This document shows, in pieces, positions 31,383 to 40,658 of a stretch of DNA of 64,000 nucleotides. Source of the DNA: UBA11524 sp045591175 (GTDB lineage Bacteria > Bacillota > Clostridia > Christensenellales > Aristaeellaceae); the NCBI GenBank assembly GCA_045591175.1, contig JAZNSI010000019.1:11540-75539 (forward strand), written 5' to 3'. Position numbers and translations under genes: made by a program. Position 1 is the stretch's first letter. The number at the start of each line of letters is the position of its first letter. Below the pieces are notes generated by a model. The model did no database searches and was not told where the DNA came from. It saw only the letters and a program-made list of their open reading frames with translations.

Positions 31383-33933
31383 TGCCATTCACCACCTTAA
31401 AGCTCAGTTTTTCGAGGGTCACGCCGTCCATCTCACCGGGCTGATCGCCGAAGTTGAGGTAAACCTGCGTGCCGTTGTCCCAGGTGACCCGGGCCATATC
31501 CCCCACACGGACGTGATCCATGATCATGCCGTCCTCGCCCACCGCGGCGAAGAGCACGGACAGATCCGCATACCACTGCATGATCATGTCCCTGTACAAC
31601 TCGTAACGGGAGGAGTAGATGGAGGAAGAGTTGGTGTTCTGCAGCTCGATGGGATCCTCCCAAGTCAGGAGGAAGGAGGGACGAGCGCCCTGCTCCACCA
31701 GGTGCAGGAAGAACTCATGGGTGTTTGCCTGGAAGTTGGTGTACTCCAGGTAGTAGGGGATCTGGCCGCTCAGCGCGATGGTCAGGAAGGGGATCTCCGC
31801 GTCGGTATAGGTGTAATCGCTGCCGGCGACGGGGATATCGTTGATCACATCGGCGTACTGCCACAGGTAAGCGTTGGGGCTGATCAGCGTAGTGGTGAAG
31901 CGATCGTTGGCGTCATCGACGATGCCGGTGTAGATCGCAGCCATCTCGCTGGTGTCGTGATACTTGTCCTTGTGGAAGTAATCGGTCAGCACCTGGGTGA
32001 TACCGGTGAAGGAAACGCCGGTGATGCCCTCAGCCTCCATGGACTTGAGCAGCTTTTCCGCAGCGTTTTCACTGGTGGTGGGGTTGCAGTAGTACAGGGT
32101 ATCGTAGACCTTGCCGAAGGTGGGACGGGACCAGGTCTGAGAGGTGATCTTCTTCAGCGCGGAGAAGGTCAGTGCGGGATGGGTCTCAACATTGAGGCTC
32201 AGCACGTCCGCCTCCAGGCCGAAGGGGATGTTCATCTCCGCCGCCTTGGCCGCCAGTTCCTTAAGCCCGGACTTGCCGCCAATGGACTTGGCCACGCTGA
32301 AGGAATCCGTCGGAACGCCGCCGGTCAGGCCGTCCGCCTGCCAGCCGCGGTAGGTGACGTTCATCGCGCCGACGCCGCCCTCGGTCAGCTCGTCAATGAT
32401 GGCTGCTGCCTGTTCGAAGGTGGTCATGACCACATCCTGTTTGCCCAGGATGTAGTTCTCCCGCTCAATGCCCAGGAAGTCCAGCTGGACGTCAAAGGCA
32501 CGGTCATCCGCCTGCGCGAAGGTGTTGTTTGCCACCAGATAGTCGCGGTAGGCTACCGCCAGGCCAGCGTAGCTCGCCTTGTCACCGCATTCCAGCAGGA
32601 AGTGCTGCAGGATGTCCACATCGCGGCGCTTCTCGGTGCGGGTCGCGACGTTGCCGGCGCTGGGGCCCATGGGCTGGTTGAACACGAAGCGAAGAGTATA
32701 CTTGGCCGTCACCCAGTCGAAGGGCAGATTACGCACGCCGTTGGGGTAGGCCTGGATGCGGGCAGCAATATCACCCTGCTCGATCACGCCCAGCACGGCG
32801 ATCTGGGAATCCGTGTGCACCATGCCGAACACGGGCATGATCACGTCTTCCGCCTGCACGCGGTCCTCGGAGAGGAACTGATCCTCCATGCCGATGTTCA
32901 CGCCGTAAACCTGCTTGTCGTAGGGGGTGGCGTAGCGGCCTTCGTTATCCTCAAAGCCAACCACAGCGCCCTGGCCATCGGGGATGATCATGTAGCCCTG
33001 ACCCTCGCCTGCGCGGCTGTAGCCCATGAAGGGGTACACATAGAAACTGGCGATGGTGTAGGAATACTCGCTGATCTCCACCACGTCTTCCACAGGGACG
33101 CGCAGCGCGCTGCCATCCTTGGCGGTGCCGGTGGTGTAGAGGTTCTTCTGCACCGCGACGACAGATTCTGCCGGGATGGCAGTCTCCGCGCCCGCCGCAT
33201 CCTTGACGTAGACGTCAAAGGGCTTGGCCAGTTCCTTCGTCAGGGGCAGCGTCACCTGATTGGTGCCCGCCAGATCCTTGACCGTCACGGTATCCGCCTT
33301 GGTGGACACGTAATAGGTCTTGTTGAGGGTGTACACCGTGCCGTCCTGCGTGGTCAGGAGGAACTCGCTTTCCTCGCTGGTCTTGGTGTACTTGGTCATG
33401 TCGATGCGTTCTTCCCCACCCTGCTCGGTCTTGACGATCATGTAGGTCTGATCCTTCGTTTCCACGATGGAATCAGTGGGGATGCTGACATGGATGCCTT
33501 CCTCGTCCATCCAGACCTTGACGTCAAAGGAGATGCCCAGGTCGGTGTAGCTGACGTGGGCGTTGAAGCCGTTGTCAACGTACTCATAGGCGATGGTGTT
33601 GGCGTTGTTGATGAAATCCGCCTGAATGGGCTTGTCCTTGACGTCCTCCAGGTACTCGATGACGATGCCGGACTGGTAGAAGCCCTTCCAGGTCTTGTTG
33701 CCGGTATTGGCGTTCTGCACCGTGGAATAGAGCAGCTGGCCGTTCGCCTTGCTTTGGGCGATGAGGGCCATGGTGTCCTCCAGCAGGTAGAGGCAGAACT
33801 CGCTGTTCTCCGCCACAAGCTGATAGCCTGCGGGAATCTGTGCCACTTCCTCCGCCATGGCGGGCAGGCAGCCCAGGAGCATCATCGCCGCAAGGAGCAG
33901 GCAGAGCAGCTTCGTATTAAACTTTCTTGACAA
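31372..33933 (-). CDS. DUF5696 secreted/lipid-anchored protein
   Basis: 853 residues. Signal sequence with LLGC at 19-22, a plausible lipobox, or else cleavage after AMA. The N-terminal half is beta-rich; the part after about residue 420 (AVAYRDYLVANN, GGVGAMNVTYRGWQADG, GLEADVLSLN) looks like a TIM-barrel related to glycoside hydrolases. The DUF5696 family is found with CUT1 importers in gut Clostridia and has no proven activity that I know. AGGTGG is 9 bases before a TTG at 33933; the frame also opens at a TTG at 33966 that has no ribosome binding site. It overlaps the preceding gene by 17 bases. Likely a surface glycan-processing or glycan-binding protein. Confidence 0.82.
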   Translation of the reverse strand: MSRKFNTKLLCLLLAAMMLLGCLPAMAEEVAQIPAGYQLVAENSEFCLYLLEDTMALIAQSKANGQLLYSTVQNANTGNKTWKGFYQSGIVIEYLEDVKDKPIQADFINNANTIAYEYVDNGFNAHVSYTDLGISFDVKVWMDEEGIHVSIPTDSIVETKDQTYMIVKTEQGGEERIDMTKYTKTSEESEFLLTTQDGTVYTLNKTYYVSTKADTVTVKDLAGTNQVTLPLTKELAKPFDVYVKDAAGAETAIPAESVVAVQKNLYTTGTAKDGSALRVPVEDVVEISEYSYTIASFYVYPFMGYSRAGEGQGYMIIPDGQGAVVGFEDNEGRYATPYDKQVYGVNIGMEDQFLSEDRVQAEDVIMPVFGMVHTDSQIAVLGVIEQGDIAARIQAYPNGVRNLPFDWVTAKYTLRFVFNQPMGPSAGNVATRTEKRRDVDILQHFLLECGDKASYAGLAVAYRDYLVANNTFAQADDRAFDVQLDFLGIERENYILGKQDVVMTTFEQAAAIIDELTEGGVGAMNVTYRGWQADGLTGGVPTDSFSVAKSIGGKSGLKELAAKAAEMNIPFGLEADVLSLNVETHPALTFSALKKITSQTWSRPTFGKVYDTLYYCNPTTSENAAEKLLKSMEAEGITGVSFTGITQVLTDYFHKDKYHDTSEMAAIYTGIVDDANDRFTTTLISPNAYLWQYADVINDIPVAGSDYTYTDAEIPFLTIALSGQIPYYLEYTNFQANTHEFFLHLVEQGARPSFLLTWEDPIELQNTNSSSIYSSRYELYRDMIMQWYADLSVLFAAVGEDGMIMDHVRVGDMARVTWDNGTQVYLNFGDQPGEMDGVTLEKLSFKVVNGNEN

Positions 33934-35953
33934 AGCGATACACCACCTCTCCGTAGACGGACACAATGAAGTCCACCAACTGGCTGATCAGCATGTACAG
34001 CACGACCATCAACGCCACCACAACCAGCACGCAGAACAGCGTCAGGAAGATGGTCTTGAAGGTCTGCTTAAGGGTATAGTCGTTCTGGTACATCAGCATC
34101 AGGACGATCAGCAGCGCGGTCCAGCCGATGGACACGAAGTCGATCATCGTGATGAAGAATTCCTCGTTGAAGGTCAGCACATTGGTCAGCACCAGCTTGA
34201 TGGGCAGGAACACGATCATCGGGATGAGCGCGTATGCGGCGCTGATGAAGATGTCCTTGAAGCGGGCCTCGCCGTCGGTGATGGTGCAGACCAGGTAGCA
34301 GCAGATCGTCAGCAGCAGGAAGGCGCCGAAGACGAGCAGGAAGTCGTTGAGCAGCTCGAAGTAGCCATCCGGCATCATCTTGAACAGGAAGCCGGAGAAG
34401 TACTTGTTCGCCACATGCAGCGCGAAGAAGATCACCAGCACAATGATGGCGCTCAGCCAGCTGGCGCGCTTTTCCCGCTTGATGCCGTAGCAGGCGTCAT
34501 AGGGGTTGCGGAGCATCATGAAGCTCCAGTTGACCTCGCTGACCAGCTTGATGGAGCAGATTTTCTCCTTCACGAAGCGCAGCGGGTTCAGGATGTGGAA
34601 CTTCTTGTCCAGCTTCTTGATGATAATCCACGCCACAGCCACCGCCGCGACCACGTAGATCACCGTGGACATGTTGCTGTGCAGCAGATTGGAGCGCTGC
34701 TCCCACCAGGCGTCGGAGTAGCCCTGACGGTAGCCGCCGTTGCGGAAGGCCTCCATGGCCTCCTCGTAGTTGCCCTCGCGGTAGAGCGCTTCGCCCAGGC
34801 CGGTAGAGGCATAGGTGAACAGGGAGTTCATGCGCAGAACCTCGGTCCAGGGGGCCTTCGACTCCGCGTACTTGCCCTCCTGGAAGAGGGTGAACGCCTG
34901 ATGCACCAGGTCAGTGAACTCAGTGGGCTTGAGCACCTGGATGCTGTTCAGCGTCGCATCCAGAATGTAGATGGTGTAATCGTCCGTGACCACCAGGCCG
35001 GTGACGGACTTGAACATGCCGATACGCTGCTCGCTCTGGGCGTCATTGGCGCCAAAGACGAAGAGCAGGTCACCCTCGGAAGTGTACTCCATGATGGTGC
35101 CGTTGGCATTTGCCGTGAAGATGGAGTTGGAAGAGTTGACAGCCACAGCGCTGTTCAGCTCCACCCACCACTCGGGAACCATCGTGGACTTACCGGCCAC
35201 GTTCAGGCGGCGCAGCGCGCTTTCGTCCGCAGCCTCGGTGACGGTGTAGACCATGCCCTTCTGGTCGATGGTCAGGTTCTTCACGGAGATCGGGACGATC
35301 TCACCCACGGCGGAGGAATTCTCGCCGAAGATGAAGCGGCGCATATGGGTCAGCAGCGAAATGCGGGAAGCATTCGCGCCGTAGTAGCCCAGGAATTCGC
35401 CGCCGCCCACAGGGCTGATCTGCACGATGCCGTTCGTGTTGCCCTTGGAGACGATGTAGAGGTTGCCGCGCTTATCCAGCACGACCTTCAGCGGCACATA
35501 GGGGGCGGTATCGCCGAAGAGCTGATGGGTGGGCTTGGTGTACTCCATGACGAACTTGCCGTCCTTGTCATACACCAGCACCGCACGGGCCTTGTCGTCC
35601 GCGACGTAGACGTTCAGGGCTTCGTCCACGAACACACCCTGGGGGCTCTTCATGTTCTTCTTGTCCACGATTTCGCGGATGAAGTTGCCCTGCGTGTCGA
35701 TGACCAGGATGCGCTTGTTGCCGTTATCGGCGATGTACAGGTAGCCGTCCGGGCCCATGCGCATGTCCTGGGGCATCTTGAGGGTTTCCTCACCGAAGCG
35801 GATCATGGTGCGGACGGGTTCATATGCCGTCTGGGTCTCCACCAGTTCCCGGTCCGTGCCCTGGGTGTAGGTGCGGTAGGGCGTCGCTGCCTGGGCTGTC
35901 AGGCAGGTGGTCATCAGGAGGATCAGAAGCAGCCATGCTGCAAATTTCTTCAT
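33917..35953 (-). CDS. NHL beta-propeller and YIP1-domain membrane protein
   Basis: 678 residues. A signal peptide (LLLILLMTTCLTAQA) leads into an extracytoplasmic NHL-type propeller at about 35-360, with repeats such as MRMGPDGYLYIADNGNKRIL and VFVDEALNVYVADDKARAVL. Two TPR-like helices follow (TYASTGLGEALYREGNYEEAMEAF, in two parts), then a membrane helix near 445. The C-terminal YIP1 domain has about five helices. The layout suggests an outside sensor or scaffold linked to a membrane domain, sitting beside the transporter. Function unknown. GGAGG is 6 bases before the ATG at 35953; the ATG at 35959 is too close to it. It lies between the two permease pairs. Confidence 0.8.
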   Translation of the reverse strand: MKKFAAWLLLILLMTTCLTAQAATPYRTYTQGTDRELVETQTAYEPVRTMIRFGEETLKMPQDMRMGPDGYLYIADNGNKRILVIDTQGNFIREIVDKKNMKSPQGVFVDEALNVYVADDKARAVLVYDKDGKFVMEYTKPTHQLFGDTAPYVPLKVVLDKRGNLYIVSKGNTNGIVQISPVGGGEFLGYYGANASRISLLTHMRRFIFGENSSAVGEIVPISVKNLTIDQKGMVYTVTEAADESALRRLNVAGKSTMVPEWWVELNSAVAVNSSNSIFTANANGTIMEYTSEGDLLFVFGANDAQSEQRIGMFKSVTGLVVTDDYTIYILDATLNSIQVLKPTEFTDLVHQAFTLFQEGKYAESKAPWTEVLRMNSLFTYASTGLGEALYREGNYEEAMEAFRNGGYRQGYSDAWWEQRSNLLHSNMSTVIYVVAAVAVAWIIIKKLDKKFHILNPLRFVKEKICSIKLVSEVNWSFMMLRNPYDACYGIKREKRASWLSAIIVLVIFFALHVANKYFSGFLFKMMPDGYFELLNDFLLVFGAFLLLTICCYLVCTITDGEARFKDIFISAAYALIPMIVFLPIKLVLTNVLTFNEEFFITMIDFVSIGWTALLIVLMLMYQNDYTLKQTFKTIFLTLFCVLVVVALMVVLYMLISQLVDFIVSVYGEVVYRFVKKV

Positions 35954-35964
35954 TTTCATCCTCC

Positions 35965-36831
35965 TTACTTCAGGCCGGAGTGGGCCATGGTGTTCATGAC
36001 CGACGACTGGCTGACGATGAAGAGCAGCAGGTTGGGCACGAACATGATCAGCGCCGCAGCGGCCGCCATGCCCTGACCCTGCACCGTGCCCACGCCGGAC
36101 AGGGTGTTCATGTAGAACGCCAGCGTGCGGATGCTCTCAGTGGACGTGAACAGGTTGGAGGTCTCGGTGTTGTTCCACACCTGCTGGAAGGACAGGATCG
36201 CGCCGGTAGCGATGGCGGGCTTCACCATGGGAAGGATGATCTTCAGGTAGATGGTGAAGGCGTTCGCGCCCTCCAGCTGAGCCGCCTCAAGCAGGGAGTC
36301 CGGCACCTGATCCATGAACTGCTTGATCAGGAACAGACAAACAGGCATGGCGATCAGGGGCAGGATGTGGGCAAACCAGGTATCCAGGATGCCGATGGAA
36401 GAGATGGTCAGGTAGCGCGGGATGACGACGGCGGTCGCCACGAACATCAGCGCCAGGTTGTTGACTTCCATCATCGCGCCCTTGAGACGGAACTTCATCT
36501 TGCTCAGGGCGAAGGCTGCCATGGTGGAGATCATGATGGACAGGATCACAACTGCCGCGGTCACCACCAGGGAGTTGAACACATAGCGGGAGAATGGCAC
36601 GGTAGAGCCCGCCGCCTGCTGGAAGAGGTTCGTGAAGTTGATGCCCGAGGGATTCGAGACAAAGAACTTCGGGGGGAATGCGAACAGCTCGTCCATGGGC
36701 TTGAAGGCATGGCACACGATGTAGACGATCGGCGCGCCCATCAAAACTGCCAGAGGCAGCAGATAAACGTACAGCGGGATCTGGGATCTTTCAAACTTTT
36801 TCGGGTTGACCTTGGTTCCGCCAACTGCCAC
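35965..36831 (-). CDS. CUT1 sugar ABC permease (MalG/AraQ-like), second transporter
   Basis: 288 residues and six helices, with the EAA loop LLEAAQLEGANAFTIYLKIILP. The open frame extends to 36879, but AAGGAGG is 7 bases before a GTG at 36831, just before the basic KVNPKKFERSQIP. That start removes the overlap with the upstream gene. It pairs with the MalF-type gene at 36848-37732. Confidence 0.9.
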   Translation of the reverse strand: MAVGGTKVNPKKFERSQIPLYVYLLPLAVLMGAPIVYIVCHAFKPMDELFAFPPKFFVSNPSGINFTNLFQQAAGSTVPFSRYVFNSLVVTAAVVILSIMISTMAAFALSKMKFRLKGAMMEVNNLALMFVATAVVIPRYLTISSIGILDTWFAHILPLIAMPVCLFLIKQFMDQVPDSLLEAAQLEGANAFTIYLKIILPMVKPAIATGAILSFQQVWNNTETSNLFTSTESIRTLAFYMNTLSGVGTVQGQGMAAAAALIMFVPNLLLFIVSQSSVMNTMAHSGLK

Positions 36832-36847
36832 GGGATTCCCTCCTTTC

Positions 36848-37732
36848 TTAATCCTTTTCTTCGAAGAGCTTGCGGGCAACGAAGGAGAATGCGTAGATCA
36901 GCGCCAGCAGCGCCACGGAAACGGCGGCGGCATAGCCCATCTCATAGCGGATGAAGCCGTAGTCCTCAACATGGTTGACCATCAGCTGCGCCGCGTAGGA
37001 GGGCGTGGGGTTGGAGCCGGTCAGCATCACGCCGATGGCGCCCTGCTGGAAGGCATTGGTGACTGCCATGACGGCGCCGAAGAGCATCTGGGGCTTCATG
37101 GAGGGGATCGTGATGTAGATGACCTCCTGGAAGCGGTTCTTGATGCCGTCGATGGAGCCGGCCTCGTACAGCTCGGGGCTGACGTTCAGCAGACCTGCCA
37201 GCATCGCCAGGAAGCCGACGCCCATGGAGGACCACAGCGCGACGATGATGACGATGGGCATGATGTAGGCTGCATTGGACAGCCACAGGATGGGCTCGTT
37301 GATGATGCCCAGGGCGGTCAGCACATAGTTGGCAATGCCGCTCTGGTTGCCCAGGAACACGGTACGCCACACAACGGACATGGCCACGCCGGCGGTCATC
37401 GAGGGGGAATACAGGATCAGCGCCAGCACCGTGCGGGGGCCCTTGGGCACCTGAGAAAGGGACCAGGCCAGCACGAAGCTGAGGATGTAGCCGCCAACGC
37501 CCACGATGATGGAGAACACCAGCGTGTTGGGCAGTACGTACTGCAGGAAGATGGTATCCTGCGTGAGGAGGTTGATGTAGTTGGTCAGGCCGACGAATTC
37601 AGGGGTCTGCACGGCGTTGTAGTTGGTGAAGGACAACAGCACCGCCATGCCCGTGGGGATGATGATGAACACCGCAAACAGCAGCAGGTAGGGCAGCAGG
37701 AACAGATACGGCGTTTTCTTGCTGGTGATCAT
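36848..37732 (-). CDS. CUT1 sugar ABC permease (MalF/AraP-like), second transporter
   Basis: 294 residues, six helices starting YLFLLPYLLLFAVFIIIPTGM. The EAA loop is LYEAGSIDGIKNRFQEVIYITIP, with Gly in place of the second Ala. Translation is coupled to the large binding-protein gene through an ATGA overlap (37729-37732). It has a much shorter N-terminal tail than the other MalF-type protein of the locus. Confidence 0.93.
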   Translation of the reverse strand: MITSKKTPYLFLLPYLLLFAVFIIIPTGMAVLLSFTNYNAVQTPEFVGLTNYINLLTQDTIFLQYVLPNTLVFSIIVGVGGYILSFVLAWSLSQVPKGPRTVLALILYSPSMTAGVAMSVVWRTVFLGNQSGIANYVLTALGIINEPILWLSNAAYIMPIVIIVALWSSMGVGFLAMLAGLLNVSPELYEAGSIDGIKNRFQEVIYITIPSMKPQMLFGAVMAVTNAFQQGAIGVMLTGSNPTPSYAAQLMVNHVEDYGFIRYEMGYAAAVSVALLALIYAFSFVARKLFEEKD

Positions 37733-40638
37733 TCCACATTGCCCTCCTTTGCGTCAGTATTGGGATGCGCGGCATTCCAGGCGTCGATGATGTTCTGCAC
37801 CACATCCGCGGTGGGCGTGGGGAATTCCTCCAGCATCACGCCATCCTTGTAGTAGCCGAATTCCTCCAGCTTGCGGTAGGTCTCGCGGTTGATGCGCTTG
37901 ACAGCGGTATCCATCGCGCGGCGGGCCTCCACGCCGTCAGCCGTGACGGAGATGAAGGCATTGGACAGCTCGCGCTCCAGCATGTAGGTGCCCAGCACCC
38001 AGGGAGCCTCCGTCATCCACTCCATCTGCTCGATGATGACCTTCTTGTGTGCAGAGCGCAGGGGCAGCTCGGCGAAGGCCTGGGAATTGGCCGTGGGCCA
38101 GATGTACTCGGAGCCGTAGGTGGACTGCAGCAGGTTGCCGAACTGGCTCTGGACTTCCGCAGAAGACCACCACTTCAGGAACAGCCAGCTTTCATCCAGG
38201 CGGTCATGATCCTCAGCGGCGGACATGATGGCCATGGTCTCCGCACCACCGGTGGTCCAGCGCTCGACCTCGCCGTTTTCGTTGGTCTGGCCGGGGAACA
38301 GCGCGATGTCCCACAGGCCGTCCAGCTCGGGCGCGGCGTTGAGCAGCAGGTTGTAGGTGGCCAGATCAGCAATGCCGATGGGCAGCGTGCCGTCACGGAA
38401 CTGCTGGTAGAAGCCGGGAGAAGGAACGTCGGTGGGCATGTTGTACACGGTGAACAGCTCGGTCATCTCGCGGAAGCCCTTGAGGGAGATCTCGCTGTCC
38501 AGGGTGGTATCGCCGATGGTGGTGTCGTAGATGGAGCCGCCGGACTGCAGGATCAGGGGCAGCGTACCGGGGAACACCTTCGTACCGACCATGCCAGCCG
38601 TGGGGAAGTAGAAGTTCATCGAGCGGCGCTGCAGCTCCGGCAGGATGAGCTTGACCTCGTCCATGGAGTTGGGCACTTCGATCTGCAGGGACTCCAGGAT
38701 GTCCTTGCGGTAGAACATGACCCAGAAGTTGACCGTCTCGGGCATGGCGTACACGCCATCCTTGAGGGTGTAGGGAATGAACAGACCGGTGGAGAACCGC
38801 TGCGCGACCTCACCGAAGTCCTCAAACTGAGTCAGGTCATACAGCGCGCCGCGGATGTTCAAATAGGAAGGAACGACGTACTGCAGGCTCAGCACCACAT
38901 CCGGCGCAGTACCGGCGGCGTTGGCCAGCACCAGCTTGTTGGCATCGGGCATCAGGGACAGGTTGACCTTGATGCCGGTGGCCGGCGTAAACTGGGTGTC
39001 GATCATGTTTTGGAGGGTCTCGACGTACTGACGGCTGCGTCCCATCCACACCTGGATGACCGGCTTCTCTTCGCCATTCTCATCGATCCAGGTGGTCTCG
39101 GTGGCAGCACCGGCGGAGTAGTCTTCCTTCACGAAGGAGGTGAAGAAGCGCTCCACGCCCGCCCAGAGGTTCTCGGCCCAGTTGGCCTTCCGGGGCAGCT
39201 TCGCGTCCGCCTGGTAGATGTAGATCTGGTCAATGGACAGATCGTTGATGGCCATGTCGGTCAGCTGCTGAGCCAGCATGCGGGCCGCAGAGTTGGAGCC
39301 GGTGGAGAACTCGGACATGCGGCGCGGCAGATCCTCGGGCTCCTCGGCCAGGCGGCGGAGCTGATCCGCGCTCAGGGTCATGGAGGAGAAGGCTGCGCCG
39401 GAGCCATCCGTGCCGAACTGGCGGGTGTACTCCACGCTGTCCTCGCACATTTGCGCCCAGCCGTTGAGGCGGTCCACCAGGTCGGGGAAGTTCTTGACCA
39501 TGTTGTAGGTACGGTAAGCGTCCGCCGTAGCGCCGCCCATGAGGGACTTGACATCGTTGGAGAGGACGTTGATCTCCTCCAGCAGCACGTCGATGGTCTC
39601 GTACACGGGGGTCAGGTGGGCAGAGTTGATGCAGAAGGACAGGGTATGCTCGCCGGCCTCCAGATAGAGGGTCAGTGCGTCCTCCCCTGCCATGGCCTGC
39701 ATGGTCTTGAAGGAGGTGGTGTAGGCAAAGGGCACCCGCTGCGCACCCTGATGGGGGATCGCGCCGTCCACGTAGATATCCACATAGGTGGGGAAATCTG
39801 CGCGGGCAGACTGACGGTAGTACGCGCCCAGGTAGTACCAGCCGCTCTCCTCAACGGTGAACTTCCAGGTGACCATATCGCCCGCCTCGTCAAAGGAAGC
39901 GCCGTCCAGGAAGTTGACCTTGCGGTGATCGTTGTCGTAGGGAGACAGGCGGGCATTGAACTCGCCCGCGCCGCGGATGGCGGACTCATTGCGGGCCGCG
40001 ATCCTTTCCGCCTCGATGACGATGAGCTTCTCGCCGGAAGCATCGCCAACCACCTTCTCCGGCACCTGCACAGGCGCCTTGAGGGTCACGGCAGAGATGT
40101 CGATGCCGCCATCCTGCACAACAAAGCCGATCTTATGCTCGCCGGCGGTCAGCTCGAAGAGCAGCGGTTCAGCCGTACGGTAGGTGGAATCACAGATGCC
40201 GCCCTCGATGATGCCCTCCTGCTGCCAGGGGGTGGTGGCGATCTCGTTGCCGTAGCGGTCAACGGGGAACACGCCGTCATCCACCCAGATGGAGTTCATC
40301 TTCACGCGCTGCATCTCCGCACAGAGCACCTGGCCGTCGATGGTGACGGTCATCTCCGTGGGCAGGGTGGAGGTAGTGGTGTTCTGGTAGGACAGCCAGA
40401 TCTCATACTGGGCATCCTCCGGGGCCACGACGGTCACCTCACCCGCCGCATCCAGCGGCAGGGAGAGCGCAGCCTCCGTCACCACAGCCTCACCCGCGTA
40501 AACGGGCAGCGTATACGCCTTCATGATCGCGGTATAGAGCGTTTCCACGGTCTGCGCGGACTGATCCGCCGTCTCCGCCGCAGCAAGGGACAGCAGGCAG
40601 CACAGCGCCATGACCAGTGCAAGGATCTTCGTGCGCAA
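37729..40638 (-). CDS. Giant solute-binding protein with N-terminal carbohydrate-binding-like domains
   Basis: 969 residues, about twice the usual size. After a signal peptide (LALVMALCCLLSLAAA) come two beta-sandwich regions of carbohydrate-binding type at about 60-200 and 205-360 (ESGWYYLGAYYRQSARADFP, VDIYVDGAIPHQGAQ, LYLEAGEHTLSFCINS). A helical linker follows at about 360-500. The family-1 solute-binding fold starts near PVIQVWMGRSRQYVETLQNMI, including GTAPDVVLSLQYVVPSYLN and FRDGTLPIGIADLATYNLL. The fusion could hold polymer and pass fragments to the permeases. There is no lipobox. GGAG is 8 bases before TTG at 40638; GTG at 40647 is an alternative start. Confidence 0.85.
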   Translation of the reverse strand: MRTKILALVMALCCLLSLAAAETADQSAQTVETLYTAIMKAYTLPVYAGEAVVTEAALSLPLDAAGEVTVVAPEDAQYEIWLSYQNTTTSTLPTEMTVTIDGQVLCAEMQRVKMNSIWVDDGVFPVDRYGNEIATTPWQQEGIIEGGICDSTYRTAEPLLFELTAGEHKIGFVVQDGGIDISAVTLKAPVQVPEKVVGDASGEKLIVIEAERIAARNESAIRGAGEFNARLSPYDNDHRKVNFLDGASFDEAGDMVTWKFTVEESGWYYLGAYYRQSARADFPTYVDIYVDGAIPHQGAQRVPFAYTTSFKTMQAMAGEDALTLYLEAGEHTLSFCINSAHLTPVYETIDVLLEEINVLSNDVKSLMGGATADAYRTYNMVKNFPDLVDRLNGWAQMCEDSVEYTRQFGTDGSGAAFSSMTLSADQLRRLAEEPEDLPRRMSEFSTGSNSAARMLAQQLTDMAINDLSIDQIYIYQADAKLPRKANWAENLWAGVERFFTSFVKEDYSAGAATETTWIDENGEEKPVIQVWMGRSRQYVETLQNMIDTQFTPATGIKVNLSLMPDANKLVLANAAGTAPDVVLSLQYVVPSYLNIRGALYDLTQFEDFGEVAQRFSTGLFIPYTLKDGVYAMPETVNFWVMFYRKDILESLQIEVPNSMDEVKLILPELQRRSMNFYFPTAGMVGTKVFPGTLPLILQSGGSIYDTTIGDTTLDSEISLKGFREMTELFTVYNMPTDVPSPGFYQQFRDGTLPIGIADLATYNLLLNAAPELDGLWDIALFPGQTNENGEVERWTTGGAETMAIMSAAEDHDRLDESWLFLKWWSSAEVQSQFGNLLQSTYGSEYIWPTANSQAFAELPLRSAHKKVIIEQMEWMTEAPWVLGTYMLERELSNAFISVTADGVEARRAMDTAVKRINRETYRKLEEFGYYKDGVMLEEFPTPTADVVQNIIDAWNAAHPNTDAKEGNVE

Positions 40639-40658
40639 GCGATTCACTCCATTCTTTC

